Shown piece by piece: positions 57,038 through 64,000 of a DNA stretch of 64,000 nt. The number at the start of each line of letters is the position of its first letter. Within the stretch, counting starts at the first letter, position 1. A program made the translations under genes and the position numbers. Source of the stretch: Verrucomicrobiia bacterium DG1235 (GTDB lineage Bacteria; Verrucomicrobiota; Verrucomicrobiia; Opitutales; Opitutaceae); the NCBI GenBank assembly GCA_000155695.1, contig DS990592.1, positions 4,229,820 through 4,293,819 of the forward strand, in the 5' to 3' direction. The notes under the pieces were generated by a model that saw only the letters and a program-made list of their open reading frames with translations, made no database searches and was not told the DNA's origin.

Positions 57038-57251
57038 TGTCTATGGGGATTGGATGAAAAAGGGAATGGGGGCTTGGGGCCGACCTTTGTTTTATCGGCG
57101 GTTAGAGTCATTTTTTTAGTCGTAAAGCAGTCAAACTAGGGTGGATACGCCAATTTCGCTACGTAGTCTCTTTGGTTGGCCAAACGATAAAATGCGGTGA
57201 AGCCGCTTTCGCGTAGATTTTTCAGGGCTATCGGGCCATCTTGCCAAACGA

Positions 57252-60113
57252 ATGAAGACATACGCAGTAGGACAGCGATTTGTAAGTGAGCCGGAGCCGG
57301 AACTAGGGCTTGGCTTGGTAGAGGAGGTCGACGGGTACCGCGTTGGTTTGAATTTTCCCGCTTCCGGGGAGAAGCGCATCTACGCTGCGGGAGCAGCGGT
57401 GCTGAAGCGGGTGATCTTTCGCGAGGGTGAACGGGTCAATACGCTTACCGGCGCTTCGTTCGCGGTAGAGGCAATGGAGGAAGTCGATGGAATTTTCGTT
57501 TACTCAGGCGAGGGGCAGAGCGCTCGGGAGGACGAATTGGTGGCGGCAGGGAGCTTTAGCCATCCGCAGGACCGACTGATGTCGGGACAGGTTGAAGACA
57601 GTGAGGTCTTCGACCTTCGCCAGAGGGCTTTGCTGATGCAAAACAAGATTCGCAGCTCCGAGCTTCGCGGTTTCTTTGGAGGACGACTCGATCTCATCCC
57701 GCACCAGTACTACATTTTAAAAGAGGTGTCCTCTCGGCAGCTTCCGCGCGTCCTGCTCTCGGACGAGGTCGGACTCGGAAAGACGATCGAGGCCTGTTTA
57801 ATTTTGCAGCGTTTGCGAGCGGTGGGCCGCGCTCAACGAGCTTTGATTTTAGTGCCGGAGCCGTTAGTCCACCAGTGGTTTGTGGAGTTGTTGCGTCGTT
57901 TTGGCTTGTGGTTTGGCATTTTCGACGAAGAGCGCTGTCGCGCGCTCGAAGCGAGTAACGAAGGCGGGAATCCTTTTCTAGACGAACAGCTCGTGCTTTG
58001 CAGCGTGGACTATCTCGCCAATAGCGAGGTTCGCAGTTGGCAGGCGATCGAAGCCGGTTGGGATATCGTGATCGTTGACGAGGCTCATCACCTCGAGTGG
58101 TCGCCGGAGGAAGTGAGTCCGGAGTACGCTTTGGTTGAATCGCTGGGAGAAAGGAGCCCGGGGCTTCTGCTGTTGACCGCTACTCCGACGCAGCTCGGTC
58201 TTGCGGGTCACTTTGCTCGGCTTCGACTGCTGGATCCTGATCGGTATTCAGATTTGGATACGTTTCAGGAGGAGATGTCTGGTTTTGAGAAAGTGGCGGA
58301 GATTGCAGCGAAGATTATCGACGAGGATGAGCTGGACAATTCCGACGCCGCGGCTTTGCAGGATATATTTCACCGTGATCAAGATGGGTTGAAAAAGCGT
58401 CTTGCCGACCTTTCGGCGAAGAAGCCCGGAGCTCGCGATTCTTTGATTAAGGCTTTGCTTGACGAGCATGGAACGGGCCGAGTGGTATTTCGCAATACGC
58501 GGGCGAACATGAAAGGTTTTCCCAAGCGCATGTATTGTCCGGCTCCTTTGAAAAGCGAGGGCAACCAGACTTTGCTTGCCAAGCTCGTGCGCGAGCTCGA
58601 GGCGGAATCGACCGATAGCGAGTCGGATATTCGATACAATTTTAAGGGCGATCCGCGATTGGTTTGGCTGGTTTCCTTTCTTAAGGCCCGCAAGGGAGTG
58701 AAGACTTTGCTGATCTGTAAATCTCGCCAGAAGGCGATCGCTTTGGAGACGGCATTGAGAGAGAGCTTGAACATCAGTATCGGGCTGTTTCACGAGGAGC
58801 TGCAGCTGGTGCAGCGGGACCGAAACGCGGCTTGGTTTGCGGAAGAGGATGGGGCGCAGGTTCTCATTTGTTCGGAGATCGGCAGTGAAGGTCGCAATTT
58901 CCAGTTCGCCCAGCACTTGGTGCTTTTTGACCTGCCGATCAATCCTGGTTTGCTTGAGCAGCGTATCGGACGTTTGGACCGTATTGGCCAAACCAGTACA
59001 ATTCAGATTCATGTGCCCTATGTTGTGGGATCGCCGCAAGAGGTCGTGGCCGAATGGTGTCACCAGGGCTTGGATGGTTTTGAGAGTTGTGTGCACGGAG
59101 GAGCTGAGTATCTGGCCCGATTTGGCGAGCGACTTGTGTCATTGGCGATTGAATACGGATCGGGAAAGAAGGCGAAGCGAGATAAGCTCGAGGCCTTCAT
59201 TGACGAGACGCAGGCGTTTCGTTCAGAGCTTTCGGCTCGTCTCAGCAAGGGGCGAGATCGCTTGCTTGAGCTGAATTCCTTTAACGGAGAGGTGGCGAAG
59301 GAAGTCGTGCGAGAGGTGCGGAAGGCGGAGAACGATTCGAACTTGAAGAGCTTTCTCTTCGATCTTCTGGAGTTCTATGGAGTGCGGGTGGACGAGCAGG
59401 AAGATGGTGATGTGATTCTGGATCCGTCTCATGCTTACGTGGAATCGTTTCCCTCGCTTCCGGCAGAAGGCACGCTCGCCACGTTCGAGCGTAGGCGAGC
59501 AATAACGCGAGAGGACATGATGTTTATTACGCAGGACCACTCCTTGGTGAGTGACGCGATCGATTTGCTCGTGACCTCCGAGAAAGGGGTATCCGCATTT
59601 TCGCTACATGAGAGCGATGATCCGGGGCTGAGTTTGGAGGTGGTTTTCGTATTGGAGACGGTGGCCTTATCGCATCTTCATGTAGATCGATTCCTATCTC
59701 CGACACCGATTCGCGTGGTGGTGGATATTCGCGGAAACGATTTATCCGAGGAACGAGATCTGGCTTGGGTTGAGGAGAATCTTGAGCCGGGGGATATCAA
59801 TCGATTTCTCGAGCGGCCAGGCTTCAGTCGCGAATTTCTCGAGGCGATGATTGGGGGCGCGGAAGAGATCGCTGAAAAGCGGGTCAAGCGCCTGAAGACA
59901 GCTTTCAAAACGAAGGCCAAGAAGGTGCTTCAACATGAGATTGAGCGGTTGATGGACCTGCAGAAGATCAACGACAATGTGCGGTCCGAGGAGATCGCTA
60001 TCGCGAAGGCTGAGTTGCAGGGGGTGAATCAGGCGATTGATGATTCATGCCTGAGACTTGATTCGCTGCGCCTGATTGTGGAGGGCGAGGTCGATGGGTT
60101 GCAGAAAGTGTAG
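57252..60113 (+). CDS. rapA: RNA polymerase-associated Snf2-type ATPase RapA
   Basis: RapA is a Swi2/Snf2 ATPase that helps recycle RNA polymerase. The 953-residue protein has the N-terminal beta-barrel domains (GQRFVSEPEPELGLGLVEEV at residues 7-26), Walker A DEVGLGKT at 171-178, DEAH box IVDEAHHLEW, LLLTATPTQL, the second helicase lobe (LLICKSRQKAIALE), and LEQRIGRLDRIGQT. The C-terminal part is coiled-coil rich. Length and order match E. coli RapA (968 residues). Confidence 0.95.
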   Translation: MKTYAVGQRFVSEPEPELGLGLVEEVDGYRVGLNFPASGEKRIYAAGAAVLKRVIFREGERVNTLTGASFAVEAMEEVDGIFVYSGEGQSAREDELVAAGSFSHPQDRLMSGQVEDSEVFDLRQRALLMQNKIRSSELRGFFGGRLDLIPHQYYILKEVSSRQLPRVLLSDEVGLGKTIEACLILQRLRAVGRAQRALILVPEPLVHQWFVELLRRFGLWFGIFDEERCRALEASNEGGNPFLDEQLVLCSVDYLANSEVRSWQAIEAGWDIVIVDEAHHLEWSPEEVSPEYALVESLGERSPGLLLLTATPTQLGLAGHFARLRLLDPDRYSDLDTFQEEMSGFEKVAEIAAKIIDEDELDNSDAAALQDIFHRDQDGLKKRLADLSAKKPGARDSLIKALLDEHGTGRVVFRNTRANMKGFPKRMYCPAPLKSEGNQTLLAKLVRELEAESTDSESDIRYNFKGDPRLVWLVSFLKARKGVKTLLICKSRQKAIALETALRESLNISIGLFHEELQLVQRDRNAAWFAEEDGAQVLICSEIGSEGRNFQFAQHLVLFDLPINPGLLEQRIGRLDRIGQTSTIQIHVPYVVGSPQEVVAEWCHQGLDGFESCVHGGAEYLARFGERLVSLAIEYGSGKKAKRDKLEAFIDETQAFRSELSARLSKGRDRLLELNSFNGEVAKEVVREVRKAENDSNLKSFLFDLLEFYGVRVDEQEDGDVILDPSHAYVESFPSLPAEGTLATFERRRAITREDMMFITQDHSLVSDAIDLLVTSEKGVSAFSLHESDDPGLSLEVVFVLETVALSHLHVDRFLSPTPIRVVVDIRGNDLSEERDLAWVEENLEPGDINRFLERPGFSREFLEAMIGGAEEIAEKRVKRLKTAFKTKAKKVLQHEIERLMDLQKINDNVRSEEIAIAKAELQGVNQAIDDSCLRLDSLRLIVEGEVDGLQKV

Positions 60114-60212
60114 GGTAGATTAGTAGCTTTGATAGTTGGCCGGCTCGGCGCGATAGGTTGATTCCAAGTCTTTCTGGCGCTAGCGTGGTGGCTTGTTCAA
60201 ATTCGAATAGCA

Positions 60213-60794
60213 ATGAAACGGATAGTATTAATTGGTGATCAGATTAGCGAGGACTACAGCCCTGTTTTGGCGGCTCTTCTCAAGGACAAGGCGGAGCTGT
60301 GGCTTGCTCCTAAAAACTCGGGTACATCCGTCGATTTGCTGAATGGTTTGCGTGAATGGGTTTTGAAGCGACAGCCTGAAATCGCTGTGTTCGCGTCACG
60401 AATTTTGGATACGCGGAAAATCTGTTTCGGCGAGAACGAGCGGCTGGTTCCCTTGGAGACGTTTACGCGGAATGTGCGCTGTATTTTGAAGATTGCTTTG
60501 GAGCATAGCGCGACGGTGCCGGTGTGGGCCACGATGCCGCCGGTGGATCCGCGTCGTGTGAAAAGTCAGGACGAGTTTGGATACGACAACGAGACGATTT
60601 CGCTCTACAATGAGGAAGCTAAGGCGGTTGCCCGATTGCTCGGCGTGGAGGTGATCGATGTGTACGGGTTTGTTAAGTCGGCGGCTCGTGACGATTCGGC
60701 GCGGCCCGATGGGGTGCGTTTCGATCAACGGAGCAGCGACTATCTGGCTTCCAAAATAGCGGGGCGGCTCCGCGACATTTGCGCGAAAGCCTAG
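60213..60794 (+). CDS. SGNH-fold protein with altered catalytic residues
   Basis: The 193-residue protein has the SGNH/GDSL hydrolase plan: an N-terminal strand and loop LIGDQIS (residues 6-12), an LVP/NVRCIL helix, WATMPPVDPRR near residue 105, and a C-terminal DSARPDGVRFDQRSSDYLA. The nucleophile Ser in GDS is Gln10 here, and the DxxH of the last block reads DGVRF, with Arg169 in place of His. Both catalytic positions are thus changed, so it is probably a non-hydrolytic relative. It lies 99 bp after rapA on the same strand. Confidence 0.65.
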   Translation: MKRIVLIGDQISEDYSPVLAALLKDKAELWLAPKNSGTSVDLLNGLREWVLKRQPEIAVFASRILDTRKICFGENERLVPLETFTRNVRCILKIALEHSATVPVWATMPPVDPRRVKSQDEFGYDNETISLYNEEAKAVARLLGVEVIDVYGFVKSAARDDSARPDGVRFDQRSSDYLASKIAGRLRDICAKA

Positions 60795-60905
60795 GGATTA
60801 CCCGTATCGTTTTGCGTTTCCCAGGAGGAAATATGCAAAAATCTGACTAAACTGAGCGCTATACTCTATTGTCTTGGTGTGTATTTGCGCTAAAACAGTA
60901 GGCAG

Positions 60906-61175
60906 ATGTCTTTTGAGAGCGCGATACCTTTGAACCGATTTGCCTATGGCCGAGATGTAGATTTCGACCTAGGGTCGCGTGGCGGTAGCGCTCATGGCCG
61001 ACCGTCTGAGGAAAAGGCGGCTCGTAAGCAGTCGGTGAATATCTCTGAGGACACGCTGCTTAAGGTGGCGCGGGCGAAGTTGCACCGAATGGTGGACCAA
61101 AGATTAGGCTACGACCAGCGCGGCGCCTTAGCTGGCGATTCGGTTGTTGGCAGCTTGCTCTCCACCAAGGCTTAA
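60906..61175 (+). CDS. Hypothetical small protein
   Basis: An 89-residue hydrophilic protein with no membrane segment and no family I recognise. It is charged, with a central RPSEEKAARKQSVNISEDTLLKVARAKLHRMV stretch that could form a helix. It is open for its full length with codon use like the neighbours, which supports that it is real. It lies between the SGNH-like gene and the DUF4126 gene. Confidence 0.5.
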   Translation: MSFESAIPLNRFAYGRDVDFDLGSRGGSAHGRPSEEKAARKQSVNISEDTLLKVARAKLHRMVDQRLGYDQRGALAGDSVVGSLLSTKA

Positions 61176-61262
61176 GCCCGGTTTGCGAAGCTTCGATTTC
61201 CTTCTTTTGCCGAGTCCAAATTCGACTGGCAATCTATCGATGAAACGGCAGCGTTTACTTTC

Positions 61263-62477
61263 ATGGATCTGAATAGTCTCCTCTACGCCTTCGGACTTTC
61301 CGGCTTTTTCGCATCCCGCGCCTTTTTGCCAGCTTTCGCTGCAGCTTTTGCGATGAAGTATGGCACGAGTCTGCCTTGGCTGAAAGGGATCGATTTCATT
61401 CAGGAGATGGCGAACGCTCCAACTTGGTTCACGCATCCGGCAGTGGTTTGGGGACTCGGGGCGCTTGCGGTGGCGGAAATGGTGGCGGAGCGCTCGCCGG
61501 AAATTCGCGAGCTCTTGGACCAAGGACTGGTCTACGTAAAGTCCGGTCTTTCAGCGGCGACGAGCTATGGTTTGCTCAGCGCGACTGATGTGGCGTTTGC
61601 GGGAGAGGTCGTCTCTCAGGCGGGGATCCTTGATTCGATCCCGGCGGCGATTTCCGGTGGGTTGACCTTCTTTCTGAGCATGACGCGCAATGGCGTGGTG
61701 GGAATTTTGAGCGAGGCGGATGAGGATGATTCGCTGGGGTTGCGGAAGTTTATTAGCTGGTGCGAGGAGCTTTGGGCGACTTTTGGAGTGTGGATTTTGT
61801 TGGCGATTCCGGCGGCTGTGCTGGTGCTCAATGGTGTTGTATTCGGCGTGCTTTGGCTGATCCGCAGGCGTCATGAGAGCAAGATGGAAGCGGCGCGGAT
61901 CGAGTGCCCGAATTGTAAGACGCGTATTCACTGTTTCGCGACAGCCTGTATTTCCTGCAATACGCCGAATCCAGATCCGGTGGCGCTCGGTTCTCTGGGC
62001 GGAATGCTAGAGGGGAAGGAGGGTGATCCGATCGCCCAGAAGGTGCGGCTGATCGAGCTGAAGCGGTCGCCGAAGTCGGGCGAAAAGGTTAAGGGGCGTG
62101 GAGCGGATATCGTCTGCAAGGAAGACGGTGTCGCTATTTTCGGAGACAAGGTCGTGAACGAGCGCTATTTCGAGACGGTGGATGGCCGACTGCCGAGGGT
62201 GCTGCTGATCTCCGCAGCGCTAGGTTTCGTGCCTTTACTGGGGTTGATCGCAGGTGTGATCTACTACCGTTTTCAGCTGGTGGCGCCTTACCGTCGCTAT
62301 TTGCCTTGGAGTAAGGGCTTTTTGACGAAGTGGCTGGTGCGTCTCGTGTTGCTGCTGTTGGCAGCTTTGCAGATCGTGGGATTTGGTATTTTCGCCGTGC
62401 CGCTGATGGCGTTCATCAATCACTGGATGTATCGATCCGCGTTTCGGTCGGACCTGAAGAAAAAGGATCTGGCCTAG
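61263..62477 (+). CDS. DUF4126-domain membrane protein
   Basis: The 404-residue protein starts with a DUF4126-like membrane region (about residues 1-200: ALGLSGFFASRAFLPAFAAA-type helix, ATDVAFAGEVVSQ), with helices at about 175-200 (VWILLAIPAAVLVLNGVVFG). A short zinc-ribbon-like motif follows (ECPNCKTR... CISCNTPNP near residue 215), then a charged linker and two more helices near the C-terminus. The role of DUF4126 is unknown. Its TAG shares a CTAG with the stop of the next, convergent gene. Confidence 0.75.
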   Translation: MDLNSLLYAFGLSGFFASRAFLPAFAAAFAMKYGTSLPWLKGIDFIQEMANAPTWFTHPAVVWGLGALAVAEMVAERSPEIRELLDQGLVYVKSGLSAATSYGLLSATDVAFAGEVVSQAGILDSIPAAISGGLTFFLSMTRNGVVGILSEADEDDSLGLRKFISWCEELWATFGVWILLAIPAAVLVLNGVVFGVLWLIRRRHESKMEAARIECPNCKTRIHCFATACISCNTPNPDPVALGSLGGMLEGKEGDPIAQKVRLIELKRSPKSGEKVKGRGADIVCKEDGVAIFGDKVVNERYFETVDGRLPRVLLISAALGFVPLLGLIAGVIYYRFQLVAPYRRYLPWSKGFLTKWLVRLVLLLLAALQIVGFGIFAVPLMAFINHWMYRSAFRSDLKKKDLA

Positions 62478-63175
62478 GCTTGGTAGAGCTTGGCTGCTTG
62501 GAGCATGTAGGCGTTTTGGCGAGGGGCGGAATGCTCGTCGCCGGGCTCGCCTTGCCCGTTTTCGCTTTCTGAGGATGCGAAGACTTGGCGGGCGGAGGTG
62601 ATTTCGCCTTTTGACTTGTCGCTTGGGTCTTCACCAGGGCCGCTTACGCGGTTTTGGTTTTTCTCAGCCTTGTCGGAATTTTTGGCGGTAGCCTCGTTCT
62701 CCATTGTGGAGGCGGCAGCGGCAACCTTCAGGTCTTGTCCGGAAGGGTCGCTCGGCGCCAAGGCTGCGGCTCGGATTTGTTGGGATTTGCGAAGTGTTTC
62801 CTCTGGAGTCCTGCCAGGAGAGGTGTCGATTTTCACATTTCCGCCGATCGCGTATTGGCGACCATCGGGTCCGGTTTGGAAAGTGTAATTGGGTCCGCCC
62901 ATGGCGAGGCTGCCAGCGGCGGCCATATGAGCTTGCTCGTGAGCGCGGACTTCGGCGTCGCGTTGCTTGAGCTCCTCGACCTGCTTTTTTTCAGCATCGT
63001 CGAGCTGCTGCGGATTGGAAAATTTTTCTTCCTCGGCTTTCTCTGAACCTTTGTTCGATAGCTTGGAACCCTGCTCGTGATCGTGAGAATCCGGCGCAGC
63101 GGAAAACCGCTCGCTTTGTGGGCGACGATTTTGTCCGTAGGTTGCGAAACTCGCGCTGCTGATGGAGTCGATCAT
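62474..63175 (-). CDS. SprA-related putative metalloprotease
   Basis: The ATG at 63175 (MIDSISSASFAT) is preferred, with AGGA 10 bp upstream; the frame also runs back to 63220. The product of 233 residues has an N-terminal low-complexity region and the family core RAHEQAHMAAAGSLAMGG (HExxH-type HEQAH, around residue 85) followed by YAIGGNVKIDTSPGRTPEETLRKSQQI. It matches the putative metalloprotease CJM1_0395 family, called SprA-related. No signal peptide is visible. The function is unknown. Confidence 0.8.
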   Translation of the reverse strand: MIDSISSASFATYGQNRRPQSERFSAAPDSHDHEQGSKLSNKGSEKAEEEKFSNPQQLDDAEKKQVEELKQRDAEVRAHEQAHMAAAGSLAMGGPNYTFQTGPDGRQYAIGGNVKIDTSPGRTPEETLRKSQQIRAAALAPSDPSGQDLKVAAAASTMENEATAKNSDKAEKNQNRVSGPGEDPSDKSKGEITSARQVFASSESENGQGEPGDEHSAPRQNAYMLQAAKLYQA

Positions 63176-63257
63176 GAAAAGAGTCCTAAGGGACCAGGCC
63201 TTGGTCTTTTCATCGGTCAATTAGGGGAGTGGTTGAGCTGCGGGTGGTAATGGGGCT

Positions 63258-63298
63258 GTAAAATTGCAGAGCCCCCGGCTTTTGGCTGGGGGCTCTGG
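63258..63298 (-). terminator. Terminator of the 70-residue gene
   Basis: CAGAGCCCCC (63268-63277) pairs with GGGGGCTCTG (63289-63298) over 10 bp, and the minus-strand reading continues GCAATTTTACA. It is 50 bp past the stop at 63348. Confidence 0.6.
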
Positions 63299-63347
63299 TT
63301 CAATTAGGGTTTTTGGCCCCGGTATTTTTTAAATCTTAGACAAATCG

Positions 63348-63560
63348 TTATGCGTGTGAGCGTTTCTTCAACTGGCGTGGTTTCAAACGGGAGCCAGTAC
63401 CCCGGCGGAGCTCAAGCGCACCCAAGAATCCGAGCGCTGCAATGACAGCAGTGCTCGCAGTTAGCATTTTTGAACCGCTGTAGAGGTTCAGAAGTCCGAG
63501 AAGCGTTACGAACGCTATCAAGGCTGCTACGATTATGTGTCTGGTGTAGTGTGTGTTCAT
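63348..63560 (-). CDS. Small two-helix membrane protein
   Basis: A 70-residue protein with two hydrophobic helices (HIIVAALIAFVTLLGLLNLY and SKMLTASTAVIAALGFLGAL) and a basic C-terminus (KPRQLKKRSHA). No family is recognised. It lies divergently from the LysR-type gene and ends before a terminator hairpin, so it is likely a real gene despite its length. Confidence 0.6.
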   Translation of the reverse strand: MNTHYTRHIIVAALIAFVTLLGLLNLYSGSKMLTASTAVIAALGFLGALELRRGTGSRLKPRQLKKRSHA

Positions 63561-63600
63561 GTTGTTGAGCCAGTATTGCTGGTCGTTTGTACTATATCGG

Positions 63601-63621
63601 ATTTCATTTATAAGTTGAAAT
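63601..63621. promoter_or_regulatory. Dyad in the LysR divergent promoter region
   Basis: ATTTCA (63601-63606) and TGAAAT (63616-63621) form a 6-bp inverted repeat with a 9-bp spacer, 33 bp before the LysR start. LysR proteins commonly bind such T-N11-A-like dyads next to their own genes. Confidence 0.4.
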
Positions 63622-63654
63622 ACTTAATAATTATGCAATCCATAGGTTCAGACT

Positions 63655-64000
63655 ATGGAATTGCATCAGCTCAGGTATTTTTTGGCGGTGGCGGAGGCGG
63701 GAAACTTCACTCGCGCGGCGGAGAAGTGTTTCGTTTCGCAGCCGTCCCTAAGCGCTCAGATCATAAAGCTTGAGGGAGAGCTCGGGCAGAAGCTCTTCAA
63801 TCGGCTTGGACGGAGGGCAGAGCTAACTCGGGCGGGCACCTTCTTGGAGTCGCGAGCTCGCACGATCTTGATGGAGGTGGAGAATGCGGAGCGGCAGATC
63901 AAGGAGAACGAAGAGGATATTCGCGGGATCGTTAAGGTCGGGGTGACGCCGTCGGTGACGCCGTATTTGATTCCGCCGGTGATTCGGATGTGTCGGGAGC
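63655..64000 (+). CDS. LysR-family regulator, truncated by window end
   Basis: The first 115 codons of a LysR-type regulator are visible. The N-terminal winged helix has MELHQLRYFLAVAEAGNFTRAAEKCFVSQPSLSAQI, then KLEGELGQKLFNRLGRRAELTRAG, and the linker helix. VGVTPSVTPYLIPPVI begins the effector domain. The form of the helix-turn-helix is like OxyR-type members, but the part with the redox Cys residues is outside the window, so no name is given. Confidence 0.93.
   Translation, partial: MELHQLRYFLAVAEAGNFTRAAEKCFVSQPSLSAQIIKLEGELGQKLFNRLGRRAELTRAGTFLESRARTILMEVENAERQIKENEEDIRGIVKVGVTPSVTPYLIPPVIRMCRE

Overview
The window reads as an ordinary, gene-dense stretch of a Gram-negative bacterial chromosome. 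Family content (fungal-type cystathionine gamma-synthase, DUF5069, DUF5060/DUF4038 glycosidase, PilMNOPQ-like cluster, urea ABC transporter, membrane pyrophosphatase, RapA, SprA-related protein) and the amino-acid style of the conserved proteins suggest Verrucomicrobiota, probably an Opitutales/Pelagicoccus-like marine member. That is inference: there is no rRNA here to confirm it. No rRNA, tRNA, CRISPR array, prophage or insertion sequence was seen.

Layout. 0.2-14 kb is a urea-nitrogen block: a lipoprotein, then a leftward urease operon (ureA-ureB-GAF gene-ureC-ureE-ureF-ureG-ureD) divergent from a rightward urea ABC transporter operon (urtABCDE), with a porin converging on it. The shared 330-bp ureA/urtA intergenic region holds a sigma-54-like element and a dyad. 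14-19.4 kb carries gyrB-gyrA. 19.5-25.3 kb holds an Rrf2 regulator, a coiled-coil zinc-ribbon protein, the RNase P RNA gene, three minor-pilin-like genes, rpsT, a divergent RluA-family protein and a 31-residue ribosomal-type basic protein. 25.8-30.2 kb is a tightly overlapping pilMNOPQ-like operon ending in a secretin and a strong terminator. 30.3-33 kb holds YjbQ and a three-gene envelope-stress-like unit: ECF sigma factor, putative anti-sigma factor, and an HtrA-like protein that has lost its catalytic triad. 33-36.2 kb holds a polyprenyl diphosphate synthase and an arabinose-5-phosphate isomerase; between them sits a PaaX-family gene bracketed by two 38-bp perfect palindromes. 36.2-46.9 kb is housekeeping and metabolism (LysM lipoprotein, GreA-like, thioesterase-like, glycosidase, DUF5069, cystathionine gamma-synthase, exonuclease III, H+/Na+ pyrophosphatase, TolB-like propeller). 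47-64 kb mixes a SufR-like regulator, two CheX-like proteins, CheV, an HDOD protein, MgtE, YheT, SRAP, SthA, RapA, an SGNH-fold protein without its catalytic residues, DUF4126, a SprA-like protein and a truncated LysR regulator.

How it fits together. The first 14 kb forms a complete route for urea: a possible outer-membrane pore, a periplasmic binding protein and ABC importer, and nickel urease with all accessory factors. The pilin genes and the pilMNOPQ operon probably serve one pilus or type II secretion-like machine whose ATPases lie elsewhere. The chemotaxis-type proteins imply a CheA/CheY system outside the window.

The strongest candidate for something undescribed is the palindrome-PaaX-palindrome unit at 34179-35100. 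Its two palindromes differ only at two adjacent positions per arm, and both arms change together so perfect symmetry is kept. Other points of interest are the GAF gene inside the urease operon, the triad-less HtrA-like protein in a sigma/anti-sigma operon, a candidate short transcript upstream of the SufR-like gene, and the catalytically altered SGNH protein after rapA.
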